Origin: a virus
Direction: 5' to 3' (one strand)
IMG/VR virus record: IMGVR_UViG_3300009147_000004
Coordinates: 1 to 45,291 of that record
DNA: 45,291 bases
Shown: piece after piece, positions 7,853 through 15,010 of the stretch
Numbering within the stretch: the stretch's first letter is position 1
How the letters are laid out: every line of letters begins with the position of its first letter
Program-made: the position numbers and the translations under genes
The notes under the pieces: model-generated
Database searches by the model: none
Told to the model about the DNA's origin: nothing
Seen by the model: only the letters and a program-made list of their open reading frames with translations

Positions 7853-8377
7853 CTAACGGCCTAGCCGGACGACGCTCATCCAGGCGGTTACCTTGAAGCT
7901 CACGCCCGTTGTGGCGTTATCCCAGGTCAAGCAGTGCAGCAGCTCGCCCGCCGTGAACCGGCTGATCATGCTCATCGTGGTGGCCGGTCCGGTCGACGGC
8001 GACGACGTACCTGGACGGCAGTCCCGCATGATGAGGCGTCCGGTCGTGGTCTCGCACAAATAGGCCCGGACGCCTCCGGTGCCAGTGGCGGGATCGGTGA
8101 CGATGACAGCGCTCACCACCCAGATCCCGTCACGAGTGATCTTGATGTCGGCGCCGCCGGGCTGCAACATCGCCAGCGGGTCCTCCAGCACCACGTCCCA
8201 GACGATGTTCTTGGTGTTGCCGTTGGTGGTGTACTGGTTGCAGCTCAACCGGCAGCAGTCCGGGGTCGTGGCGACGGTGGACTCGACGGCTTCGGCGAGA
8301 GCCTTGATGTCGCGTGGTACATCGGGGGTGAACGATTGCTCCGGATAGGGCCAGGCGAATACTGGCGTTGCTCCCAT
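7853..8377 (-). CDS. Displaced tail-fibre/minor tail paralogue
   Basis: 174 aa. It opens MGATPVFAWPYPEQ and continues with a helical ALAEAVESTVA segment, matching the openings of the three proteins encoded at 39024-40754. The remainder (ADIKITRDGIWVVSAVIV, then RFTAGELLHCLTW, ending VVRLGR) has the strand pattern of C1q/TNF-like jelly-roll trimers used for receptor binding. The DNA around its start, 8371-8389, is identical over 19 bases to 40156-40174. Its position between portal and terminase, far from the other fibre genes, is unusual. The extra cysteines near residue 43 are not in the paralogues. Confidence 0.75.
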   Translation of the reverse strand: MGATPVFAWPYPEQSFTPDVPRDIKALAEAVESTVATTPDCCRLSCNQYTTNGNTKNIVWDVVLEDPLAMLQPGGADIKITRDGIWVVSAVIVTDPATGTGGVRAYLCETTTGRLIMRDCRPGTSSPSTGPATTMSMISRFTAGELLHCLTWDNATTGVSFKVTAWMSVVRLGR

Positions 8378-8391
8378 GTGGACACTCCTCG

Positions 8392-8622
8392 TCAGCGCCG
8401 ACGCCGGACTCTCGTACGGGCGGCGTGCTGCGCGGGCCAGATCCCGATCGCCTGGTGGTGGCGCAGGTTGCAGTAGCCCTTGGCCTGCCTGCGCGACATG
8501 TGCTTGCTGACCAACCGCACGCACCGGTTGAAGTCCCCGTGCGTACCCCAGCGGACCCGTCGTCCGCCCTTGCCATGCGCCCAATAACGACGCAGCGTGG
8601 TGGCATTCCCTCGTCCGGCCAC
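8392..8622 (-). CDS. Conserved actinophage basic protein next to terminase
   Basis: 76 aa, very basic (ends RTRVRRRR). The core GTHGDFNRCVRLVSKHM and AKGYCNLRHHQAIG has invariant-looking Cys/His positions that I have seen in small proteins beside actinophage terminase genes. Function unknown; a DNA-binding packaging accessory is possible. The GTG start at 8620-8622 follows AGGAGTCCACA. Confidence 0.6.
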   Translation of the reverse strand: MAGRGNATTLRRYWAHGKGGRRVRWGTHGDFNRCVRLVSKHMSRRQAKGYCNLRHHQAIGIWPAQHAARTRVRRRR

Positions 8623-8631
8623 TGTGGACTC

Positions 8632-10311
8632 CTAGCTGAAACCGACCGCCTTGCCCCGCACCGGCTGGGCGCCGCGGATCTGCCAGGCACCGACCGCCAG
8701 GGCCGCGCTGACCACCGCGTCGATGCGGGCTTCCTTGGGGCCGCGCTGGGGCTTGACGGGCTTGACCAGATCGGGGTTGTCGACCGCCCGCCGGACCTCC
8801 ACCGCGCCAAAGCAGAAGTCCGCGACCGGGTTGGCGTGGTGGGCGATACCGCGGGTCAGGGTCAGCGCCATCAGCTCGCGCATCGGCACGGTCATCCCGA
8901 CGAGCGTCGGTTCGTTGGCGACGAACGGAATCCGCCGGCCGAGCAGACCCTGCAACGTCTGCCGTACGTACTCCCCGGACCACTTGTCGTAGCAGACCTC
9001 GCGGACACGCATGAGTTTGAGCCGGTTGGCGATCTGCGTGCACAGCTCGGCGTAGTCGATAACTTCGCCGTCCATCAGCGTCAGCCAGCCTTGCCGGACC
9101 CAGACCGAGGCGGCCGAGCTGGTGGCGGTGTCCAGGGTGGGCAGCGCAGCCTCGGGCAGCCAGTGCCACCACGTCATGTCGGCCGGACCGTCCACTGTTG
9201 GCGCGACCACACACATCGACACGAGGTCGTGCTTGGCCGACAGGTCCAGACCGACCCAGACCTCACGCCCGACAAGGCTTTGCGGACTGGGCTGTGTCCA
9301 CACTGGACCGGCGGCGGCCCGCCACACATGCATGGACATCCACCTGGTGGCCTGGCTGACCCACTGATTGAGACGGAACTGCCGGAACGCGTTCTCCTTG
9401 GCCGGGTCGTTGCGCGCCTCGGTCGCCTCGTCACGCAGTGCCTCGATGGACAGGAAGTCACCGAGCGCCGGGTTGGAGTACGGCCAGTTGGCCTCGTCGA
9501 ACGGATCGGCCCGCACGTCGGTGTTGCGCACGTAGACGAACCGGTGCGGTGCCCGAGCTGGACTCTCCGCGACCCGCACGCACTCGCTGTGCTCGGCCGC
9601 CGCGAAGGACGCCGGATCATTGCCGGCCGTAGTGGCAGCCGCGAGCAGGGGCTGGACCCGCGAGCCCATCGCGGTACGCATCGCGTTCCACAGCGCGTCG
9701 TCCGGTTGGGCGATTACCTCGTCGAACAGCACGGCGTGCGGGTCGTAGCCGAGGTTGCCCAGGGCGTCGCGGGCCAGCGTGGTGTACGTGCTGCCGGTGC
9801 GGTGGTCGTAGATGCGCTTGTCGTGCCGGTACACCCGAAGGCCGCGCCGCTGACTCAGCCGCGGAGAGAGCTGCACCATCCGGGCGGCCACGTCCCAGAT
9901 CAGCCGGGCCTGGTCGCGGTCCCTCGCGCAGCCGTAGATCTGCGCGGCCTCCTCGCCGTCGCACAGCAGCAGGTACAGCGCCAGTCCGGCCAGCAGCTCG
10001 GACTTGCCGTTCTTCCTCGCGACCTCGATCCAGGCTTGCCGATAGCGGCGGACGAACCGCTGGTACTGCGCGCTGTGCTCCACTGTGGACATCAGTGGGG
10101 ACACGATGTCGTCGCGTTGCCACGGAGCCAACGTGAAGGGCTTTCGGGCATAGATGCCCTTGGTGTGCACCAAGACGTGGTGGAAGAACCCGGCGACATG
10201 GGCGGCTCGGGTGGGGCAGAGATGCGACCCGACCGCCTCGCAGGTCGGCAGGTCCGGGTGCTGGAAGCGGGGCAGCGTCCCCGCGTCGCAGGGCACCAAC
10301 GAGGTCGGCAC
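8632..10311 (-). CDS. Terminase large subunit
   Basis: 559 aa. This is the ATP-driven packaging motor and headful or site-specific nuclease. Walker A-like ARKNGKSE is at about 98-105 and a Walker B-like segment DPHAVLFDEV lies around residue 190. The C-terminal nuclease half includes VGLDLSAKHDL (first acidic ligand), CYDKWSGEYVRQTL and a late acidic residue in AVDNPDLVK...ARIDAVVSAALA. Family: Terminase_1-like. The GTG start at 10309-10311 is preceded by GGAGGTCC. It is separated from the small subunit by an oppositely oriented gene. Confidence 0.92.
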   Translation of the reverse strand: MPTSLVPCDAGTLPRFQHPDLPTCEAVGSHLCPTRAAHVAGFFHHVLVHTKGIYARKPFTLAPWQRDDIVSPLMSTVEHSAQYQRFVRRYRQAWIEVARKNGKSELLAGLALYLLLCDGEEAAQIYGCARDRDQARLIWDVAARMVQLSPRLSQRRGLRVYRHDKRIYDHRTGSTYTTLARDALGNLGYDPHAVLFDEVIAQPDDALWNAMRTAMGSRVQPLLAAATTAGNDPASFAAAEHSECVRVAESPARAPHRFVYVRNTDVRADPFDEANWPYSNPALGDFLSIEALRDEATEARNDPAKENAFRQFRLNQWVSQATRWMSMHVWRAAAGPVWTQPSPQSLVGREVWVGLDLSAKHDLVSMCVVAPTVDGPADMTWWHWLPEAALPTLDTATSSAASVWVRQGWLTLMDGEVIDYAELCTQIANRLKLMRVREVCYDKWSGEYVRQTLQGLLGRRIPFVANEPTLVGMTVPMRELMALTLTRGIAHHANPVADFCFGAVEVRRAVDNPDLVKPVKPQRGPKEARIDAVVSAALAVGAWQIRGAQPVRGKAVGFS

Positions 10312-10339
10312 GATCGGACCTCCGGGCCTGCTAGGCTTC

Positions 10340-10355
10340 TCGAACGGGTGTTCGA
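10340..10355. promoter_or_regulatory. LexA (SOS) box TCGAACGGGTGTTCGA
   Basis: This is a perfect inverted repeat TCGAAC-N4-GTTCGA, identical in its defined positions to the LexA box of actinobacteria and Bacillus. It lies in the 56-nt gap between the divergent starts of the large terminase (10311, minus) and the gene at 10368 (plus). The right half-site touches TAAAGT (10356-10361), a -10-like hexamer correctly placed for a leaderless GTG start at 10368. The simplest reading is DNA-damage control of the plus-strand gene by host LexA. Confidence 0.75.
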
Positions 10356-10367
10356 TAAAGTGGCCAG

Positions 10368-10742
10368 GTGAGCGAGTGGGTGCGCCGGTGGCACGTGACG
10401 ATCCGCTGGGACGAAGCGCGCCACTCGCCGATGGGCGTGGCCACCTACAGCACCCGTGTGGACACCCCGGCCGCGCTGCGCCGCCTGATCGAGCGAGCCC
10501 GCGCGGACCCGCACGTCATCGCGTTCCCGTACGAGTCGGTACGTGAGCTGGCGGGAGACAAGCCCCAGGAGTGTCGTCGTGGACACCTCTACGACGGAGG
10601 CTCAGCCACCCGGGCACTGCTGGGGTGGGCGCAGTGCGGCTGCGGCGGACACGTGATCTACCTGTGCCAGGCGTGTGACGACGACCGGCTCGACCCCGCA
10701 CCAGGCCCGGACTGCGTACCTCGGCGAAGTCACGCCACGTAG
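10368..10742 (+). CDS. Putative SOS-controlled zinc-ribbon protein between the terminase genes
   Basis: 124 aa on the strand opposite to its neighbours. N-terminal half: HVTIRWDEARHSPMGVATYS and LRRLIERARADPHVIAFPYE, an alpha/beta region. C-terminal half has CRRGHLYDGG, then WAQCGCGGH and YLCQACDDD, a probable zinc ribbon. Codon third positions are G/C-rich in this frame. Similar small proteins occur in actinomycete genomes, without known function. The start GTG lies about 7 nt downstream of a -10-like TAAAGT and a LexA box, so a leaderless SOS-induced transcript is likely. The 3' end overlaps the small terminase gene by 13 bp. An antirepressor or packaging regulator is conceivable but unproven. 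Confidence 0.65.
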   Translation: MSEWVRRWHVTIRWDEARHSPMGVATYSTRVDTPAALRRLIERARADPHVIAFPYESVRELAGDKPQECRRGHLYDGGSATRALLGWAQCGCGGHVIYLCQACDDDRLDPAPGPDCVPRRSHAT

Positions 10743-11131
10743 AAGTCGCCGAGGCTGTTCTGCCCGGCCTCGGTGTCCGGCCAACGCCGGACCAGCTCGC
10801 CGCGCACGTGTGGGGTCAACCCCAGCTCGCGAGCGTGCCGGAGCACCTGGTCCTGGACGCGGTGCAGCTCGGCCAGCAGCGGGTGGGCGTGCAGGTTGCC
10901 GACAGAGTTGTACGCGACCAGCTCGGACAGACCGGCGACGATGGTGGCCAGGCGCTGGCGCAGCTCGCACGCTACGGCGAAGCCGGCCAGCGCCTCCAGG
11001 TCCGCGGTGTTGGCCAGGTCCAGCTCCGTCAGCTCGGCGAGGGTGTTGAACCAGTAGACCTTCTGGGCGTTGGTCAGCCAGCCCGGCGGGTCGGGCCGCG
11101 TGCCCTCGGCCACCTTCACGGTACGCAGCAC
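10730..11131 (-). CDS. Terminase small subunit
   Basis: 133 aa. Contains DPPGWLTNAQKVYWFNTLAEL, then LANTADLEALAGFAVACELR, a helical layout close to P27-type small terminases, which recognise phage DNA and stimulate the large subunit. The GTG start is at 11131. It lies upstream of the large subunit in the late operon and downstream of the lysin gene. The family match is by pattern only. Confidence 0.75.
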   Translation of the reverse strand: MLRTVKVAEGTRPDPPGWLTNAQKVYWFNTLAELTELDLANTADLEALAGFAVACELRQRLATIVAGLSELVAYNSVGNLHAHPLLAELHRVQDQVLRHARELGLTPHVRGELVRRWPDTEAGQNSLGDFYVA

Positions 11132-11142
11132 GACGGCCTCGC

Positions 11143-12045
11143 TCAGCTCGGCGGCGGTGTGGCCGGCTGCGCCTGGCCGGACAGCTCGACGGTGAACGTC
11201 TGGCCGGTCTGGATCTTGCCGGCCAGCGCTGTGGACAGGGTGTCGATGAATTCCTCGTTACCGGCCAGCGCGTTAGCCAGCTCCACCGGGTCGACCGGCG
11301 GTTTGGCCAGCAGGGCGTCGGCCTTGGCGTGCAGGCTGCGGGTGTCGCCGGTCTCACCCGGGCCGGCGGCGTCACCGAGGACGCGGACGAGCCAGTTGAT
11401 GGCCTTGCCCCCGTCCGCGGTCTGGTTGCCCTCCGGCCGCTCGCCGGTCTCCAGGATGTGATCGACGCGCTCTGATGCGCCCACGTCGCCCTCCTCCCAA
11501 TCGGTTCCTGACTGTCCAGAAAGGACAGACAGCATGGCGGCCTTGTTGTCCCACGAGGTGACCTGGCCGCGGTCTTCGGAAAAGTGGATGTGCCACAGGT
11601 GCGAGGAGTCGGGCGTCCGCTGGGTGTGGTAGCGGAAGTCGTAGCCCTCGGCGTAGCCGTCGTAGTCGGACTGGCCCAGGGCCTCGCGCCAGCCGGCCAC
11701 GCGGGGATCGCGGTTGGCCCACGCCGCTTCGAGCCGGTCGCAGTAGAGCTTGATCCGGTCGTAGTCGCCCGACTGGGCGCTGGGGAAGGTCCAGTCGTAG
11801 GCAGCGGCCTTGTCAATCGGGCCTTGCTTGTCCTCCGCGTCGCGCACGCTGTAGTCGTTGGAGCTGTTCTGCGCTCGGGTGTTGTGGTAGCCCGGCTTGT
11901 TGGCGTAGATGCCGCCGTTCTGCGTACCCGGTTCGAGCTTCAGCAGCTCCTCCATGAACCGGCGCGACTCGTCGGTGTAGTAAGAGCTGGACGGCACGCC
12001 CTTGGTCGGCGGGTTGACCGGCTCGGGTTCCAGTGGTCCGGTCAT
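11143..12045 (-). CDS. Endolysin (M15-like peptidase/peptidoglycan hydrolase)
   Basis: 300 aa from ATG 12045, chosen for the RBS GGGAGGTGC upstream. Residues about 45-180 form the catalytic region: NDYSVRDAEDK, DKAAAYDWTF and SSHLWHIHFS. The D and H-x-H resemble the zinc ligands of M15-type L,D/D,D-peptidases, though the first His of the classical motif is not evident. A linker rich in Glu/Gly leads to a C-terminal helical region (LHAKADALLAKPPVDPVELA) common to actinophage lysins. It should cleave host peptidoglycan at the end of infection. It has no signal peptide, so it relies on a holin. Confidence 0.7.
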   Translation of the reverse strand: MTGPLEPEPVNPPTKGVPSSSYYTDESRRFMEELLKLEPGTQNGGIYANKPGYHNTRAQNSSNDYSVRDAEDKQGPIDKAAAYDWTFPSAQSGDYDRIKLYCDRLEAAWANRDPRVAGWREALGQSDYDGYAEGYDFRYHTQRTPDSSHLWHIHFSEDRGQVTSWDNKAAMLSVLSGQSGTDWEEGDVGASERVDHILETGERPEGNQTADGGKAINWLVRVLGDAAGPGETGDTRSLHAKADALLAKPPVDPVELANALAGNEEFIDTLSTALAGKIQTGQTFTVELSGQAQPATPPPS

Positions 12046-12158
12046 GGCGATGCACCTCCCTTCTTCGGCTTGTGTTGGCAGTCGCACCAGGTCTTGTCGC
12101 GGAGTTGGCAGACCTCGTGCTCACCGCGGGCGCAGGCGACGCATACGAAGCCGGCCAT
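12042..12158 (-). CDS. Small Cys-rich (zinc-knuckle-like) peptide
   Basis: 38 aa, MAGFVCVACARGEHEVCQLR then KTWCDCQHKPKK. Cysteine spacing C-x2-C-x7-C-x6-C-x-C-x-H suggests a metal-binding knuckle. Its stop overlaps the lysin start (ATGA) and its start overlaps the stop of the membrane protein gene at 12158, so it belongs to the lysis cassette by position. Unknown function. Confidence 0.6.
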   Translation of the reverse strand: MAGFVCVACARGEHEVCQLRDKTWCDCQHKPKKGGASP

Positions 12159-12313
12159 CACGAGACGAGCCGGTCGAACGTCGGGACCAGCACGGTCAGC
12201 ACCCAGAACAGAAGGCCCAGCGGGAGCAACTTGACCCTCGCCTGGACATCGAAAGCCGCCAACGCGAAGCACACGGCGGCGGCGATGAGCATGATCAGGA
12301 TGAACGCGTCCAT
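12158..12313 (-). CDS. Small two-helix membrane protein, possible holin
   Basis: 51 aa from ATG 12313 (RBS GAGAGGTG). Two hydrophobic helices, AFILIMLIAAAVCFALAAF and LLPLGLLFWVLTVLV, are separated by a short charged turn (DVQARVK). Actinophages often carry such a peptide next to the endolysin; a holin role is inferred from size, topology and position only. First gene of the long leftward late operon. A longer frame upstream has no RBS and was not used. Confidence 0.65.
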   Translation of the reverse strand: MDAFILIMLIAAAVCFALAAFDVQARVKLLPLGLLFWVLTVLVPTFDRLVS

Positions 12314-12578
12314 GATCGACACCTCTCGGGTTGCGAATCGATAGCGCGCGAAAAAGGGGCGGCCCTCGGTGCTGGCCGCTTGCGGCTCGCTCAGGTACCC
12401 CCCTGGGCCTGCTGTGCCGGCCGCTGAGCAGCCCATGGGGCGCCTTGCACGGTCCGGTGCACACCCGCGCACCGGGGAATCAGGCAGAGGTCAGCTCAGC
12501 ACGATCCACAGTAGACAAATCCACAATGGACAGAGGCTCGGACCTGCCAAAACTGTGTCACAGCACACTATCCAAGGC

Positions 12579-12607
12579 TTGACGGTGCCATCTTCCCTAG
12601 GTAAGAT
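12579..12607 (+). promoter_or_regulatory. Strong rightward sigma70-type promoter
   Basis: TTGACG at 12579-12584, a 17-nt spacer, then TAAGAT at 12602-12607. This is close to the vegetative consensus and the best promoter match in the window. It would drive the early genes from 12752. The sequence CCTAGGTAAGAT around the -10 recurs almost exactly at 16643-16654. Confidence 0.8.
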
Positions 12608-12678
12608 TGAACTACAACAGAGAGAACCGAGACACAGCAACGGAGCGAGACGCACGCGGGCACTCGGGCACTCACGAA

Positions 12679-12695
12679 CCTTGAGAACTACACAG
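12679..12695 (+). promoter_or_regulatory. boxA-like antitermination/leader element
   Basis: CCTTGAGAACTACACAG lies in the 5' leader about 70 nt after the promoter. The core TTGAGAACT is the hallmark of actinobacterial rRNA leader and spacer boxA sequences bound by NusB/S10. It suggests that the early transcript is made termination-resistant with host Nus factors. Confidence 0.5.
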
Positions 12696-12751
12696 CGGAG
12701 ATCCGTACGCAGTCGAGGGACAACCATGCCCAACACCAAGGGAGGAAACCC

Positions 12752-13030
12752 ATGAGCGAAGAGACACCCGTACCGCGTCCCCGCGTAGGGGACATGACCG
12801 TACGTCAGGCCATGCGCAGGGTGCGGCTGATAGCCATCGGCGCAGCCGTAGGCGTAGGCGGCATCTTCCTAGCCGCGAGCATTGCGGCCGCATCGGATGA
12901 ACCGGCTACCCCGCGAGAGAGCGTGATCGTGGTCCCCATGTGTGACGGGGCGAGCGATTACAACTGTCTGGAAACCGAGGACGAGGCAGGCTCGCCCATC
13001 ACCGGTATCCGACTCAGGCCGCGCGCATGA
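12752..13030 (+). CDS. First early gene: small membrane-anchored protein
   Basis: 92 aa. A basic cytoplasmic start (VRQAMRRVRL) precedes one membrane helix (IAIGAAVGVGGIFLAASIAA, about residues 27-46) and an acidic outer tail with two cysteines (MCDGASDYNCLETEDE) that could form a disulfide. The N-in orientation follows from the positive-inside rule. Unknown function; as the first gene of a strong early transcript it may act on the host envelope, for example in superinfection exclusion (speculative). The RBS AGGGAGGAAACCC is strong. Confidence 0.65.
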   Translation: MSEETPVPRPRVGDMTVRQAMRRVRLIAIGAAVGVGGIFLAASIAAASDEPATPRESVIVVPMCDGASDYNCLETEDEAGSPITGIRLRPRA

Positions 13031-13221
13031 CCATCACGGAGCGAGCAACGCGGGAGCGTAGACGGCTGATCGTGGCCGTAGTGCGCTCCCGTAGAGCACG
13101 GCAAGCGAGCCAACCCACACCCGACCATGAGCCGATCGGCGTAGCAGAGCTATGCGAGGTCTACGCCGACACTCCCTTGTGGATAGACGGCGATCTGTAC
13201 GAACCCGAAGACCATCGATGA
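13027..13221 (+). CDS. Small early protein with basic N terminus
   Basis: 64 aa. ATG overlaps the previous stop (ATGA). Arg-rich N terminus (RATRERRRLIVAVVRSRRAR) and acidic C terminus (VYADTPLWIDGDLYEPED). No family recognised. The charge split resembles small phage proteins that bind nucleic acid or a host protein, but nothing more can be said. Confidence 0.5.
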   Translation: MTITERATRERRRLIVAVVRSRRARQASQPTPDHEPIGVAELCEVYADTPLWIDGDLYEPEDHR

Positions 13222-13300
13222 TCTCGGATGGGCGATTTGGCTCCGGCCGGTCACCCGTCCAAGGTCCAAGGTCATCGGCGGCAACCCAGAAAGGACGATC

Positions 13301-13717
13301 ATGGCCACGTGGCAACACAAGTCACGCCTATCACAGCCGGATGGTGACCCATGGGGCGGCATCGTAGCGACGTTCGGCGATGGCTCCTCGATCACGATGG
13401 TTTCGCGCGGCAGCACTCGCGATCCGGACCTTGACAGCGGTCCGCGCCAGACCTACGCCTACTCGATCAATCAGCCCGAGGTACCGCGCACAGTGGACGC
13501 GAACATGGTCCGTTCCGGTTGCGGCGACCCATTGAGCTACCTCCGGGCGCTCTCCACCCTCTGTTCATTCCTCGGCGCCGACGCGGAGCACTACGCCAGA
13601 CACTACGGCGCGCAGTGCTGTGGTCAGTCACTCGCCCTACTGGCGTGGGCCGACGAACACGCGGACGAACTCGCCCTACTGCAAGACGAACTTGATCAAG
13701 AGTGCAATCCACAGTAG
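13301..13717 (+). CDS. Unknown early protein, Cys-containing
   Basis: 138 aa. N-terminal half is beta-like (GGIVATFGDGSSITMVSRGS), the rest helical and acidic (HYGAQCCGQSLALLAWADEH, ADELALLQDELDQE). RBS AGAAAGGACGATC precedes ATG 13301. The TAG stop is part of a TCCACAGTAGA site (13708-13718), and a 15-bp direct repeat flanks that site. Not recognised. Confidence 0.55.
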   Translation: MATWQHKSRLSQPDGDPWGGIVATFGDGSSITMVSRGSTRDPDLDSGPRQTYAYSINQPEVPRTVDANMVRSGCGDPLSYLRALSTLCSFLGADAEHYARHYGAQCCGQSLALLAWADEHADELALLQDELDQECNPQ

Positions 13718-13734
13718 ACGATCAAGAGTGCAAT
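13694..13734. repeat. 15-bp direct repeat around a TCCACAGTAGA site
   Basis: GATCAAGAGTGCAAT occurs at 13694-13708 and again at 13720-13734, a 26-bp period, with TCCACAGTAGA between the copies. The first copy lies in the end of the 138-aa gene; the second is intergenic. It may be a composite operator for the DUF932 gene that follows. Confidence 0.6.
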
Positions 13735-13771
13735 ATCAATATCACCATCGCTCGATGAAAGGACGCACATC

Positions 13772-14746
13772 ATGAGTCGCGAAAACCTCGATTGGCTGAA
13801 CGACAACGTTCTCGTTGGCTTCACGGACAAGCGCGGCCACGCCTGGCACTACCGGGCAGGCTCGGACAACCACTTTCCCGGTGCCGTGCCGGTGGGCGAG
13901 GTACAGCGCCGACTGTTCGACTGGGAGCCAGTGACGAACATCCTCGCCTGCCCGTGCGGGTGTGGGGACAGCTTCAAGTCCGTATCCCGGAGCGACAACC
14001 GGCACCGGATGGGCATCTTCCGGGAGGGATACGAGCCACACAGCTACCGGACGTGGCTACTTCAGTCCGTGTCCACGATCCTCGGCGACAGCTTGCAGAT
14101 TGGCTCTGCCGGGCTGTTGCGAAGCGGCGCGGTGGCATGGGTCAGCGTCGAGGTACCCGACAACGTGGCCACGCCGGAGGGCATGGAGTTTCGCCCGCAC
14201 CTGCTGGCTACGACATCCTTCGATGGCTCGATCGCCACGACGTACAAGCGAGTGATCACTAACGTCGTATGCGACAACACCCGCGACGCGGCGCTGAGCG
14301 AGACGGGCCAGACGTACAAGGTCAAGCACACTCGCAACTCAGCGGTCAAGCTGGGCGATGCCCGCGCGGCGCTGGCGATGGTGCACACGATCGCGGACGA
14401 CTACGCGGCGGAGGTCGCCAAGCTGGCAGCCATTGAGGTCAGCGAGCGGCAGTGGTCCAGGTTCCTCGATGCCTACGTGCCGGTACCGGAGGACAAGGGT
14501 CGCAGCCAGACCATGGCGGAGAAGAAGCGCGACACGCTCACCCGGATGTACCGCTTCGATCACCGGTGCTCGCCATGGATGGGTACGGCGCTCGGCGTGG
14601 TGCAGACCGTGGACACCTACACGCAGCACGAGGGGATCGTGCGCGGCGCCACACGAGCCGAACGAAACATGGTCAACGTGATCACGGGCGCCACGGTCAA
14701 GACCGACCGGGAAGCCTTCGCCACCCTGCAAGCAGTGCTTGCCTGA
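13772..14746 (+). CDS. DUF932-family protein
   Basis: 324 aa. The pattern SRENLDWLNDNVLVGFTDKR, then VPVGEVQRRLFDWEPV, GIFREGYEPHSYRTWLLQSV, and later ATTSFDGSIATTYKRVITNVV matches the DUF932 (TIGR03299) family common in phages, plasmids and conjugative elements. The late segment WMGTALGVVQTVDTYTQHEG is also typical. The biochemical function is unknown. One deviation is a short Cys cluster (ACPCGCGD, about residue 58). RBS AAAGGAC before ATG 13772. It is the largest gene of the early rightward region. Confidence 0.85.
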   Translation: MSRENLDWLNDNVLVGFTDKRGHAWHYRAGSDNHFPGAVPVGEVQRRLFDWEPVTNILACPCGCGDSFKSVSRSDNRHRMGIFREGYEPHSYRTWLLQSVSTILGDSLQIGSAGLLRSGAVAWVSVEVPDNVATPEGMEFRPHLLATTSFDGSIATTYKRVITNVVCDNTRDAALSETGQTYKVKHTRNSAVKLGDARAALAMVHTIADDYAAEVAKLAAIEVSERQWSRFLDAYVPVPEDKGRSQTMAEKKRDTLTRMYRFDHRCSPWMGTALGVVQTVDTYTQHEGIVRGATRAERNMVNVITGATVKTDREAFATLQAVLA

Positions 14747-14757
14747 CGAGACGGGTT

Positions 14758-14796
14758 GCCGGCGCTGGGAATGCTGATATCACTCCCAGTGCCGGC
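14758..14796 (+). ncRNA. Intergenic hairpin 1 with conserved 13-nt loop
   Basis: A 13-bp stem (14758-14770 with 14784-14796, one G-U pair) closes the loop ATGCTGATATCAC. No U-tract follows, so it is not a standard terminator. A second hairpin at 15395-15429 has the same stem closure GGGA/TCCC and 11 of 13 identical loop bases. A structured cis-RNA or mRNA-processing element is likely. Confidence 0.65.
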
Positions 14797-14842
14797 CCGT
14801 CCCACTCTAGTTCATACGAAGTAGAAGGACGAACCACGCGCC

Positions 14843-15010
14843 ATGACAACAACCATGATCGATACCTACCCCGGCGAGGCGCTGTCCATTGTGGACGGCT
14901 TTCGCTTCGAGCTATGCAGCGAGTGCACCCGCGACCTTGACGAGCACCTGATCGGCCCAGACATGTTCGGCCACGCTCACGCGTGGTGCCTGGTCGGTGA
15001 ACACGAGTGA
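14843..15010 (+). CDS. Small Cys/His protein
   Basis: 55 aa, MTTTMIDTYPGEALSIVDGF, then FELCSECTRDLDEH and HAHAWCLVGEHE. The C-x2-C plus later His/Cys suggests a zinc site. ATG 14843 is preceded by GAAGGAC about 13 nt upstream. Its end overlaps the GTG of the next gene (GTGA). Function unknown. Confidence 0.55.
   Translation: MTTTMIDTYPGEALSIVDGFRFELCSECTRDLDEHLIGPDMFGHAHAWCLVGEHE

Larger units (their letters stand above)
12314..12751. promoter_or_regulatory. Divergent control region between late and early transcripts
   Basis: A 438-bp gap with no convincing gene. From left to right it holds the upstream region of the late operon (minus), two TCCACARTRGA-like sites at 12505-12515 and 12520-12530, a small inverted repeat CTGTGTCACAG (12553-12563), a strong rightward promoter (12579-12607), a boxA-like sequence (12679-12695), and the RBS AAGGGAGGAAACCC for the gene at 12752. 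A 9-codon ORF at 12726-12755 overlaps that RBS and could be a leader peptide. Confidence 0.7.

Noticed and set aside
8368-10371. 667-codon plus-strand open frame opposite the large terminase
   Set aside because: It is the antisense shadow of a high-GC gene: the minus frame has terminase motifs and an RBS, while the plus frame has low-complexity composition and no family signature.
12369-12755. 128-codon plus-strand frame across the early control region
   Set aside because: It overlaps the promoter and leader, has no RBS and has a composition unlike a folded protein.
14758-14796. Interpretation of the hairpin as an intrinsic terminator
   Set aside because: No U-tract follows, the downstream gene has no visible promoter of its own, and the loop is conserved with a second hairpin, which is not expected of terminators.
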